DNA of 7,138 bases from Thermaerobacter marianensis (GCA_020723725.1 DYIG01000037.1:1-7138), one strand, 5' to 3'. Counted from the stretch's first letter, positions 1 to 6,451 are shown. Notes: generated by a model from the letters alone, not told the origin. Numbers and translations: made by a program.

Positions 1-28
1 ACGAAGTTACCTGGCCAATCCCATCCAC

Positions 29-164
29 ATCCTTCACCCGACTGCGTAAGTCCTAACTCAAAAGGACTTCTTATAAAAGGATGCATGCCGACCGAAGGGA
101 GTAGAAAAGCATTTCGGTAGAATCGTTTAGGCTTGTCAAAGTGAACGATACTACCGAAATGCTT
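29..164 (+). repeat. Dispersed palindromic repeat, copy A
   Basis: The core is a hairpin with 21-nt arms at 107-127 and 144-164. They are complementary except for one A-A mismatch (121/150) and enclose a 16-nt loop (128-143). Positions 87-162 align without gaps to the reverse complement of 1447-1522 at about 64 of 76 positions, including the loop (14 of 16) and an outer tail reading GCCGA-C/A-CGAAGGGAGT. Weaker similarity runs further out: AAGGAT at 77-82, and at 29-49 an ATCCTTCACC block, five differing bases, then GCGTAA, with the same spacing as in copy B. The outer hairpin that is perfect in copy B is degraded here. No transposase is nearby. It could be a REP-like or MITE-like element, or a structured RNA or terminator module; the sequence alone does not decide. 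Confidence 0.8.
48..69. repeat. Small inverted repeat inside copy A
   Basis: A perfect 7-bp inverted repeat (AAGTCCT at 48-54, AGGACTT at 63-69) encloses an 8-nt loop. It lies where copy A departs from copy B and looks like an insertion or replacement within the degraded outer hairpin. It is AT-rich and has no run of T after it, so it is a poor match to an intrinsic terminator. It could be the terminator of a gene lying left of the window, but nothing visible supports that. Confidence 0.35.
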
Positions 165-590
165 ATTACTCAGCAAATACTGGGAACGCAGTTTGGATCA
201 GTTAGATCAGTATGATAATCGTACTGGGCAATCGTGAATACCGCTCCCACTTGCCTTCAGGGCTAGGCTCGAGTCTACTGTGCCAGGTGGCTTCAGCCCA
301 GCCAAAATTTTAAGCGTCTTCACCAACGCACCTTCAGGGATCTCTTTCACCAATTTCTAGTTCATTCACGGGCTGGAGGTATCACGATAGCGCAGCTCAC
401 TGGCTGTCCTTCCGGCTCTAATCCTGATCTATAGAGGTAAGCTATAAGTCCGATTGACACTGGCTATTGGAACTTGTTTGGGCCAGGAAGTAATATTGCT
501 GACATCTATAGCAAAAAGGGATGGGCTATGGGGAAAGAGGGGAGGTCACAACACAACGGTATGTGATTAAAGGCCTTGCCAGCGGTCTGA
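165..590. other. Non-coding stretch upstream of the hydrolase
   Basis: I see no convincing gene here on either strand; all frames are broken by frequent stops. The longest readable piece is on the minus strand, about 199-350, and contains the peptide KLVKEIPEGALVKTLKILAG. It has no clear start or ribosome binding site, stops precede it, and I recognise no family. It might be a decayed gene remnant. A purine-rich run resembling a Shine-Dalgarno sequence (about 533-546) is followed only by an ATG-TGA pair at 561-566, so it does not define a gene. The rest looks like the long leader or promoter region of the hydrolase. Confidence 0.5.
467..496 (+). promoter_or_regulatory. Possible sigma70-type promoter for the hydrolase
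   Basis: TTGGAA at 467-472 and TAATAT at 491-496 are separated by 18 bases and each matches the consensus at four of six positions. Transcription would start near 503, leaving a leader of about 100 nt before the ATG at 603. A better -35 hexamer, TTGACA at 454-459, has no -10 at proper spacing. This is a weak call based on pattern alone. Confidence 0.25.
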
Positions 591-602
591 AGGGGTGAAC
601 AC

Positions 603-1406
603 ATGCAGAAATACATCATCAGCTCGGATGGCCTTAATCTGATTGCAGAAGAAATGGGCCAAGGTTTGCCGCTGGTTTTTGCCCATGGCCTAATCGGAAC
701 ACGGCACAACACCCTGGAACAACTAGCTCCTCTGGCTTCACACTACCGGGTGGTGGCCTTCGATCAGCGTGGCCATGGCGATTCCACCCCGGTAACCAGT
801 TCGAGCCAGCTCGACCCCATGCGCATGGCAGAGGATTTTGGTGCGGTGATGAGCGGAATGAATATGCAGCAAGCTATTGTTGGGGGGGAGTCCATGGGGG
901 CTGCTACGGCCCTGCTCTTCGCCCTCCACCACCCAGAACAGGTAGATGCCCTCTTGCTTACCGCGCCGGCCTTTGGTGACCGGCCAAACAGCGAGCGCGA
1001 GCAGATCGAACAGATGGGAGAGGCAATTATACAAATGGGGATGGAGGCATTCCTAGCACAGGCTGCAGAACACCAACGCAATAAATTGGGGTGGCCGGAG
1101 GAGGCAATAAATGCGGTGGCTCGCAACTTCCGCAGACACCAGCCCGAAAGCGTTGCTCTGGCTTGTCGCACAGTACCATCATGGGTAATTTTAGAAGACT
1201 TCGCTCCCTTGCAAGCTTTTGATCGGCCCGTCTGCCTAATTGCCTGGCCCGGCGACAATCTGCATCCACTGGATCTAGCCCAACGAATGGCTTCCACCTT
1301 CCCCCATTCGAAACTAGCAGTGCTCAATTCGGTTACTGAAATCTTTAGCCAGCCCCGACATGTCGGAGAAATTTATCTAGATTTCTTATCCGAGTTGGCC
1401 AGGTAA
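603..1406 (+). CDS. Alpha/beta hydrolase fold protein
   Basis: A 267-residue cytoplasmic protein of normal length for the alpha/beta hydrolase family (esterases, lactonases, C-C hydrolases). Visible landmarks are the oxyanion-loop HG (residues 28-29), the DQRGHGDS strand/turn (54-61), the nucleophile elbow GGESMGAA with Ser97, and a probable acid Asp218 in PGDNLHP. The usual GH pair carrying the catalytic histidine, about six residues before the conserved QP-like turn, is absent: the segment reads NSVTEIFSQPRHV, with V244 at the expected place. His253 is nearby but offset. The ATG at 603 is preceded by AGGGGTG at 591-597. The gene stands alone between two inverted copies of a palindromic repeat and converges on the LysR gene. 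Substrate unknown; lactonase or esterase activity is a family-level guess. Confidence 0.85.
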   Translation: MQKYIISSDGLNLIAEEMGQGLPLVFAHGLIGTRHNTLEQLAPLASHYRVVAFDQRGHGDSTPVTSSSQLDPMRMAEDFGAVMSGMNMQQAIVGGESMGAATALLFALHHPEQVDALLLTAPAFGDRPNSEREQIEQMGEAIIQMGMEAFLAQAAEHQRNKLGWPEEAINAVARNFRRHQPESVALACRTVPSWVILEDFAPLQAFDRPVCLIAWPGDNLHPLDLAQRMASTFPHSKLAVLNSVTEIFSQPRHVGEIYLDFLSELAR

Positions 1407-1446
1407 CCGTTAGGTCAGCTGTGCTCAGCACCCACTCTTCTGATAC

Positions 1447-1573
1447 GCATTCCGGCAGTATCGTTCACTTTGGCAAGGCTAAACGATACTGCCGGAATGC
1501 ACTCCAACTCCCTTCGTTCGGCTTGAATCCTTCACCATTGATTACGCTCAATGGTGAAGGATTCAAGCCGAAC
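1447..1573 (-). repeat. Dispersed palindromic repeat, copy B (inverted)
   Basis: The core is a perfect 19-bp inverted repeat (1447-1465 and 1482-1500) around a 16-nt loop at 1466-1481. It matches the core of copy A when reverse-complemented. Relative to copy A, two stem pairs change from T-A to C-G on both arms together, and the A-A mismatch of copy A is a proper T-A pair here. The conserved tail (about 1507-1522) leads into a second, larger hairpin. The element fills the gap between the convergent hydrolase and LysR genes, so it could also act as a two-way terminator, although no T-run follows either hairpin. Confidence 0.85.
1516..1573. repeat. Perfect 26-bp inverted repeat
   Basis: Arms at 1516-1541 and 1548-1573 are exact reverse complements around a 6-nt loop (TTACGC). 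This is a very stable cruciform- or hairpin-forming sequence, not followed by a T-run. It overlaps the conserved tail of repeat copy B, so copy B consists of two adjacent hairpins. A positive-strand reading frame crosses this region (1421-1693), but it is just the readable face of the palindromes and is not called as a gene. Confidence 0.9.
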
Positions 1574-1624
1574 CAGTATGACAGAGTGAGCAATGGCGTA
1601 CAAATTGCATTGTACCGATTTTGC

Positions 1625-2623
1625 TTATGGCCGACCCTCGTTATGCAAGCCTTCGTAAAGTCGATTTTCTTCGCAGGGGATGCCTTGCGGTGAAATAGAA
1701 CGAGGGTCCGCTATTGCAGGTGCCGATAGTGTGGTGGCACAGTCAAGTAACTGCCGCACAGAGGGCGTTTCGCGGGCTACAGGCCAAGCCATGGTGAGCT
1801 CGAGGTAAGGCGTTGGGTCTACCAGTCGGCGGCGCACCACCTGGGCCGGAAGGGCCCGTGCCCGTGTGTGTTCAGAGGGTAGACATAAGTGCACCCCCGC
1901 CCCCGAGGCCACTAGGCGAATGGTGGCAGCGTCCGAGGCCACCCAGCCCTCATTGTCGGCAATGGTCGGGTCGAAACCAGCCTGACGACACCACCCTACC
2001 AACAACTCCGTGTAAGCACTGCTTACGTGGGCTCCTACATGCCGCCCCATGACCACAAAACGCTCCTGCTTCAGTGCTTGGAAAGGAACCTCGGCTAGGG
2101 TCGCCAGGGGGTGCTTATCTGGCAAAAGCAAGAACAGTTCGATACGCTCGATGAGCTGGTGGAGTAAACTATTGGGCGGCCTGGGTAACCACAAGAAACC
2201 CACATCTAGCCAGCCCTCCTCTAATCCCCGCAATTGATCGGGGCTAAACAGTTCGTGCAGCTCGAGTTGAACCTGTGAATTTGCTTGGAAACAATCGAGA
2301 ATGCGTGGCAGCCTACCGTACAGGCTGTACTGGGTAAAACCCACCCGCAGGCGCTGGGCTTTACCGGCGAACTGCTGTACCTCCTGCAAGCTGCGCTCTA
2401 CCTCGCGTAACACCCGGCGAGCACCCTGCAGCAAGACCCGCCCAGCCTCTGTGAGCTGGATTTGCCGCTTGCTGCGGTCGAAAAGTTGGATATTTAGTTC
2501 CTGCTCGAGGAGTTGGATCTGCCGCGTTAGAGAAGGCTGGGTTAGGTGGCATCTTTCGGCAGCCCGACTGAAGTTGAGTTCCTCGGCCAAGAGCACAAAG
2601 TGTTTTAGTTGGCGAAGTTCCAT
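1625..2623 (-). CDS. LysR-family transcriptional regulator
   Basis: A 332-residue DNA-binding regulator starting MELRQLKHFVLLAEELNF. The N-terminal winged helix-turn-helix (residues 1-60) shows the family pattern: FSRAAERCHLTQPSLTRQI, then LEQELNIQLFDRSKRQIQLTEAG. A linker helix (about 60-90) and a periplasmic-binding-like effector domain (from about residue 92, RLRVGF) follow. The ATG at 2623 is preferred over an in-frame TTG at 2650 because it matches the standard LysR N-terminus and because the TATAAT box at 2653-2658 would place the transcript start downstream of that TTG. The C-terminus carries about 30 residues more than a typical 300-residue member (from roughly DPRSISPQGIP), reading into an inverted repeat at 1633-1708. 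It is divergent from the sugar operon and probably regulates it, perhaps with an operon metabolite as inducer (inference). Confidence 0.92.
   Translation of the reverse strand: MELRQLKHFVLLAEELNFSRAAERCHLTQPSLTRQIQLLEQELNIQLFDRSKRQIQLTEAGRVLLQGARRVLREVERSLQEVQQFAGKAQRLRVGFTQYSLYGRLPRILDCFQANSQVQLELHELFSPDQLRGLEEGWLDVGFLWLPRPPNSLLHQLIERIELFLLLPDKHPLATLAEVPFQALKQERFVVMGRHVGAHVSSAYTELLVGWCRQAGFDPTIADNEGWVASDAATIRLVASGAGVHLCLPSEHTRARALPAQVVRRRLVDPTPYLELTMAWPVARETPSVRQLLDCATTLSAPAIADPRSISPQGIPCEENRLYEGLHNEGRP
1633..1708. repeat. Spaced inverted repeat at the LysR 3' end
   Basis: GACCCTCGTT (1633-1642) and AACGAGGGTC (1699-1708) are a perfect 10-bp inverted pair 56 bases apart. A nested GCAAG/CTTGC pair (1645-1649 and 1684-1688) could extend the fold. 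It lies within the last codons of the LysR gene. It may be a transcript-end structure or the trace of a small insertion that supplied the extra LysR tail. Confidence 0.45.
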
Positions 2624-2631
2624 ACCCAACC

Positions 2632-2660
2632 TTGACGATACGATATTCAAACATTATAGC
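2632..2660 (+). promoter_or_regulatory. Promoter of the sugar-uptake operon
   Basis: TTGACG at 2632-2637 and TATAGC at 2655-2660 are separated by exactly 17 bases, a good sigma70-type match (5/6 and 4/6). Transcription would start near 2667, giving a leader of about 140 nt before the binding-protein ATG at 2809. The -10 box overlaps the TATAAT of the opposite LysR promoter, so the two promoters probably compete or are controlled together. I could not assign a convincing T-N11-A operator in 2661-2808. Confidence 0.5.
2653..2658 (-). promoter_or_regulatory. LysR promoter -10 box
   Basis: Read on the minus strand this is an exact TATAAT. The predicted start near 2646 gives a leader of about 22 nt to the LysR ATG at 2623. 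A -35 at 17-18 bases (around 2676-2682) is poor, which would suit a weak or activator-assisted regulator promoter. Confidence 0.4.
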
Positions 2661-2808
2661 CCAAGCCATACAAAAAATGCATAAGATAAGGCAAGAAAAC
2701 TATTGGACACCATCGGTATCTCTGCTGCATACTGTGGCCAGAACCCAATACATCAGAATAAAGCCCTTCAGTGGCTTCGTCTGTTGGTTGGGTTGCGGGG
2801 AGGTTGAT

Positions 2809-4035
2809 ATGCGAACAAGACTGGCTATTTTGCTCGCTGCCTTACTGCTAGGCCTTGGCCTGGCCCAGCAGGTCACACTCAGTTTTGCTGGAAATACTGC
2901 ACTTAAAGAACCCATCGAAGCCATGATTGCAGCCTTTGAGAAGGAGAACCCCAGTATCCGTATCAGGGCTAGCTTTGCACCCATAGACCAACTCCATGTC
3001 TCCCTGCGTACCCAGCTAGCGGCTGGCAATGCCCCAGATATCTTCTCAACAATTCCCGGGAAGGGAGCCCCTACCTCTACCGTAAGCCTAGCGGAAGCCA
3101 ACTACTTGTTGGACTTGAGTGCAGAACCCTGGGCGCAGCGCATTCCCAGTACTTACGATTATGCGATCAGGCTCCAGGGTAAAACCTACGGAATGGCACC
3201 TTCTATCGCCACCATTGGAATTCTTTACAATAAGCAGGTTTTCCAAGAACTCAACCTTCGTCCCCCTCGCACCTGGAACGAATTGCTCGCATTTTGTGAT
3301 ACCGTCAAAAAGGCCAATAAAATTCCTTTTGCCATGGGCTACCGTGATCCATGGGTTAACCTGGTAATTAATTTTTCCTTGGTAGCTACGTTGGTTTACT
3401 CCAGCAATCCCAGGTTTGATGTTGATCAGGCCGCAGGTAGGGCAAGCTTCGTAACCTCTCCCTGGAAAGACGCTCTGCAAAAACACCTAGAGATGGAGGC
3501 CCGTGGTTGCTTTAATCCGAATCCTACCGGCACCTCGTACCAACAGATGATGGAGTTCGTGGCTACCGGTAGGGCTGCCGCCACCGTGACCCTCTCCTTG
3601 ACCGTACCGCAGGCTTATCAGTACAACAAAGAGGCCCAGTTGGAGATGGTGGCCTTTCCTGCAACCAACAATCCCAATCAGACCCAGATTCCGGCCTCGC
3701 TGCTAACGGTACTAAGCGTTTACAAGAATACCCGTTATCCCGAGCAGGCCAAAGCGTTTATCCGCTTTATCACAGAGCCGCGCAACCTCAATCGGTTCGT
3801 GGAAATGACCGGTGACCTTCCCCTTTTCGTTTCCGCAGATAGTCGTCCAAATCCAGTGCTGTCCCCGATGATTCCTTACATCAATCAAGGACGAATTGTG
3901 CCTTTTATGGATCATCGTTGGCCCAATGCCGAAGTCCAGCAAGCCCTCATGACCGGCATGCAGCAGCTGCTCACAAAGCAAGCCACCATCGAGCAAGTTC
4001 TTAGGCGAATGGATGAAGCCTATAACCGGAAGTAG
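2809..4035 (+). CDS. Carbohydrate ABC transporter substrate-binding protein
   Basis: A 408-residue family 1 extracellular solute-binding protein that would capture a sugar-like compound outside the membrane and deliver it to the permeases. The signal peptide has basic residues RTR (2-4), a hydrophobic core (5-18) and a likely cut after Ala19 (GLA, then QQ). There is no lipobox cysteine, so it appears secreted rather than lipid-anchored. The mature protein begins with strand VTLSFAGN, followed by the typical lobe-1 pattern IEAMIAAFEKENPSIRI, QLAAGNAPDIF and later YGMAPSIATIGILYNKQVF and RTWNELL. The start is the ATG at 2809, not codons in the frame open upstream from 2632: GGGGAGG at 2797-2803 is ideally spaced and the signal peptide begins there. 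It is the first operon gene, 35 nt before the isomerase gene. Ligand not determinable. Confidence 0.93.
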   Translation: MRTRLAILLAALLLGLGLAQQVTLSFAGNTALKEPIEAMIAAFEKENPSIRIRASFAPIDQLHVSLRTQLAAGNAPDIFSTIPGKGAPTSTVSLAEANYLLDLSAEPWAQRIPSTYDYAIRLQGKTYGMAPSIATIGILYNKQVFQELNLRPPRTWNELLAFCDTVKKANKIPFAMGYRDPWVNLVINFSLVATLVYSSNPRFDVDQAAGRASFVTSPWKDALQKHLEMEARGCFNPNPTGTSYQQMMEFVATGRAAATVTLSLTVPQAYQYNKEAQLEMVAFPATNNPNQTQIPASLLTVLSVYKNTRYPEQAKAFIRFITEPRNLNRFVEMTGDLPLFVSADSRPNPVLSPMIPYINQGRIVPFMDHRWPNAEVQQALMTGMQQLLTKQATIEQVLRRMDEAYNRK

Positions 4036-4070
4036 GTGGTGTAATCGGTCAGGATAATGCGGAGTCCGAT

Positions 4071-4898
4071 ATGAATCCGTCTCGCATAGGATGTTCGACC
4101 ATCACCTATAGAAAATTGACTCTCGAGCAAGCCCTTGAACAGATCGCTTCCCACGGTTTTCAACGAGTAGACCTTGGCATGATTGACAAATTCTGTCCTC
4201 ACATCAATCCACTCGAGGTTGATGAGGCAGGGCTTTCCCAGATTGCGGAGAAGTTAAAACAGTTGAATCTTCAGGTCTCGAGCTGCAACACATGGTCTCT
4301 CGCTCATCTCAACGACCCCAATGGACTGCAAGTCGAGTTTCCATATTTGCTTGCCAGCTTTAAAGTTGCGCAGCAATTAGGCACCAAGGTGGTAACGGTT
4401 CAGCCGGGTAGAAAGGTGGAAGCCTCCCAGTGGCAGTTGCAGGCACAGCAAGTGGTTTCGTTGCTCGAGCAACTTGGACAGGTGGCAGACTCTATGGGGC
4501 TTCGTCTCGCCATCGAAGCCCCCCACAAAGGCACTCTTGCCGAAGAGTTTGAAAACGCTGCTCGATTGGTTCGAATGCTGAATTCGGATCTGGTAGGCGT
4601 TGTAATTGATTCAAGCCATATTCAGTCGGCAGGGGTTCATGTTCAGGAGGTGCTCTCTGCTTACGGTGACCGAGTCCATCACGTGCATCTACGCGATTAT
4701 GGCTCCCATGGGTTTGCGACACCTGGCGATGGTGATTTTGAATTTGCCGCACTATTTAACGGTTTAGACGCACTTGGGTACAATGGTGATTTCAATCTGG
4801 AGCTGGAGTTTCCTGAGCCTACCTTGGAAGAAATAAATCGGGAAGTGGGTCGTGCGCTGGCTTTTTTACACAAGGAGGCATCGTGGCCGATAAAGTGA
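4071..4898 (+). CDS. Sugar isomerase/epimerase-like TIM-barrel protein
   Basis: A 275-residue cytoplasmic protein of the xylose isomerase-like/AP endonuclease 2 TIM-barrel superfamily (IolE, IolI and tagatose 3-epimerase relatives). Early strands read IGCSTITY (6-13) and RVDLGM (32-37). The metal-site pattern is complete: Glu149 in LAIEAPHKG, Asp180 and His183 in VIDSSHI, His206 in HHVHLRD, and a C-terminal Glu in LELEF (244 or 246). Such proteins epimerise, isomerise or dehydrate keto-sugars and keto-cyclitols with a divalent metal. The ATG at 4071 has GGAG at 4061-4064. It overlaps the next gene by 16 nt, indicating translational coupling with the dehydrogenase and a shared pathway. Exact reaction unknown. 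Confidence 0.88.
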   Translation: MNPSRIGCSTITYRKLTLEQALEQIASHGFQRVDLGMIDKFCPHINPLEVDEAGLSQIAEKLKQLNLQVSSCNTWSLAHLNDPNGLQVEFPYLLASFKVAQQLGTKVVTVQPGRKVEASQWQLQAQQVVSLLEQLGQVADSMGLRLAIEAPHKGTLAEEFENAARLVRMLNSDLVGVVIDSSHIQSAGVHVQEVLSAYGDRVHHVHLRDYGSHGFATPGDGDFEFAALFNGLDALGYNGDFNLELEFPEPTLEEINREVGRALAFLHKEASWPIK

Positions 4899-5878
4899 GG
4901 GTAGGATTCATTGGAGCTGGTCGTCATGCAACACGAATCCTCTATCCTTCATTGCGATATACCGATCTCGAGCTGATTTCGATCGCCTCACTCAACGAGG
5001 AAGAAGCACGTCGCAACGCAGCCTGGTTCGGTGCAAAATACACCTACCGCAACCACCAAGAATTGCTGGAGCATGCCTCTGAACTTGATGCGGTTCTGGT
5101 CGCAGTACCACCACCCGCTTATAAAGAAATACTAACTGACGTCTTAGATGTGGGTCTTCCAGTCTGGAGCGAAAAGCCCGCCGCAGCTTCAGCAAGCGAA
5201 GCCAGAGAACTGGAAGAAACATCCCTTCAAACAGGCATACCGATTTGTGTTGGATACATGAAGCGTTTTGCACCGGCTTATGTTTTGGCGCATGAATCCA
5301 CCAGAGATCCAAGCTTTGGCTCCCTCTCTTACTTCCACGGAAAGTTTGTAATGGGAGGAGGTGTTTACCCCGACGATTACACCTTCCTGGTGGACAACTC
5401 CGTCCACATGGCCGACCTGGCCCTTTACTTCATGGGCGAAGTAGCTGAAGTTGTGGCCGAACGTACGGAATTAGAGGGGCGGCTGGCTTACGGAGTCCTG
5501 ATCAAGTTTTCCAGCGGGGCCATCGGAACATTGCAACTGGGGACCACACAGTCCTGGCATTCACATAACGAGCGGATTGAGGTAACCGGAATAGGCCATG
5601 CGGTGGTGGTGGACAACGTGACTCGTTTTCAACTGTTTAAGCCAACCGATCCGGGCGGATGGTGGGAGCCAAACTATACAGTTCCGATAGATGCAAACCA
5701 GACCCTGATGCTGACGGGCTACGCTCACCAACTTCAACACTTTGCGGAGGTGTTGCGAAAAGAAACCAAACCAAAGGTAACTATCTCTGACTCGCGAAGA
5801 GCCTTGGAGCTGATAGATCAAATTTATTTGGCCGCTGGGGGCAGTTTCGATCCCCAACAAAAGGCTTCTGTGTGGTAG
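4883..5878 (+). CDS. Gfo/Idh/MocA-family NAD(P)-dependent oxidoreductase
   Basis: A 331-residue cytoplasmic dehydrogenase of usual family length. The N-terminal Rossmann fold has VRVGFIGAGRHA (residues 5-16) for the dinucleotide. The catalytic-lysine motif SEKPAA (E97-K98-P99) and GYMKRF (124-129) follow. The C-terminal domain has DNSVHMADL with Asp171, His175 and Asp178, the expected active-site spacing. The family oxidises hydroxyls of sugars or inositols, or reduces ketones. The start is GTG at 4883, chosen for the strong AAGGAGG at 4872-4878 and because the Rossmann strand begins directly after it. It overlaps the preceding isomerase gene by 16 nt and is followed 15 nt later by the cupin gene. 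It probably creates or removes a keto group on the imported compound, working with the epimerase (inference). Confidence 0.93.
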   Translation: MADKVRVGFIGAGRHATRILYPSLRYTDLELISIASLNEEEARRNAAWFGAKYTYRNHQELLEHASELDAVLVAVPPPAYKEILTDVLDVGLPVWSEKPAAASASEARELEETSLQTGIPICVGYMKRFAPAYVLAHESTRDPSFGSLSYFHGKFVMGGGVYPDDYTFLVDNSVHMADLALYFMGEVAEVVAERTELEGRLAYGVLIKFSSGAIGTLQLGTTQSWHSHNERIEVTGIGHAVVVDNVTRFQLFKPTDPGGWWEPNYTVPIDANQTLMLTGYAHQLQHFAEVLRKETKPKVTISDSRRALELIDQIYLAAGGSFDPQQKASVW

Positions 5879-5893
5879 AGGGAAGGGGGACCT

Positions 5894-6451
5894 ATGAAAA
5901 TATCTGCAAGCTATTGGGTAACAAATCCCGGAAATACGCCTAAAGGAGCCGCTAGGGAGTTTATCAATCCAGAGTGGATTCCCTGGACGGATTGGATTTT
6001 GCCCAATACCAAGTTTCGGCTCCTTTACTGCAACCTTGCGACCGGTCAGTTCACCATCCTTTTGCGGGTAGATAAGAATGAAAGCGTTACCGGGCCTGGC
6101 CTCTCACACTGGCATACGGCTAATCTTCAGGGTCTTATATTGGAGGGTGGCTTCTATTATTCTGAGGGAGATGACCAAGGCCTTCCAGGTTACTACATCT
6201 GCGAGGTAGGGGGTGCTGTACACGCCCCGTATGCACCAGAAGGCCTTCTGATGCTTTTGATCTCCGATGGTCCAATCGTATGTTACGATGCCGATGGGAA
6301 AATTGAGGCTATTGGAGATGCTAGCCTGCACTACGCTCTGGCGCAACAAAATGGCGCCACAACGCACACCATGCTGGTTAACTATGTCGGGCCTAGAGCC
6401 TTGGTGAAAGTGGCTGGCAATGAAAATAAAGATGACGTGAAGGCTACGTAG
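5894..6451 (+). CDS. Cupin-fold protein, possible ChrR/Dke1-like dioxygenase
   Basis: A 185-residue single-domain protein that resembles ChrR-type cupins annotated as acetylacetone- or dihydroxyacetophenone-cleaving dioxygenases. The first metal motif is GPGLSHWH (His72, His74) followed by LILEGGFYY; the second is GYYICEVGGAVHAPY with His110. Where many cupins have Glu five residues after the second His, this one has Gln79, leaving a probable three-histidine site like that of the beta-diketone dioxygenase Dke1 (family knowledge; my alignment by eye). The conserved lead-in FRLLYCNLATGQFTILLRV (41-59) fits the ChrR-like group. The ATG at 5894 has GGAAGGGGGA at 5881-5890. It is the last tight operon gene before a 260-nt gap. 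Alternatives are a non-oxygenase sugar isomerase or a ligand-sensing cupin. Confidence 0.7.
   Translation: MKISASYWVTNPGNTPKGAAREFINPEWIPWTDWILPNTKFRLLYCNLATGQFTILLRVDKNESVTGPGLSHWHTANLQGLILEGGFYYSEGDDQGLPGYYICEVGGAVHAPYAPEGLLMLLISDGPIVCYDADGKIEAIGDASLHYALAQQNGATTHTMLVNYVGPRALVKVAGNENKDDVKAT

Noticed and set aside
533..566. Small leader gene from the purine-rich run and ATG-TGA
   Set aside because: The only ATG is immediately followed by a stop and lies too far (about 15 nt) from the Shine-Dalgarno-like run.
764..1327. 187-codon minus-strand open frame inside the hydrolase gene
   Set aside because: Composition is Arg/Ser/Ala-rich, with no recognisable fold or ribosome binding site; it mirrors the hydrolase, which has clear family motifs.
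29..1573. CRISPR array
   Set aside because: Only two repeat copies exist, in opposite orientation and 1.3 kb apart, with a gene between them and no spacers.
1421..1693. 90-codon plus-strand open frame between hydrolase and LysR
   Set aside because: It runs through both hairpins of repeat copy B and into the antisense of the LysR 3' end, has no proper ribosome binding site, and encodes only palindrome-derived peptide.
2624..2793. ACCCAACC (2624-2631) / GGTTGGGT (2786-2793) as a LysR operator pair
   Set aside because: An 8-bp inverted match 155 nt apart is expected by chance and lacks the T-N11-A form of LysR sites.
2632..2808. Extended N-terminus of the binding protein
   Set aside because: The frame is open upstream, but the signal peptide starts at 2809 directly after a strong GGGGAGG, and the extension overlaps the promoter.
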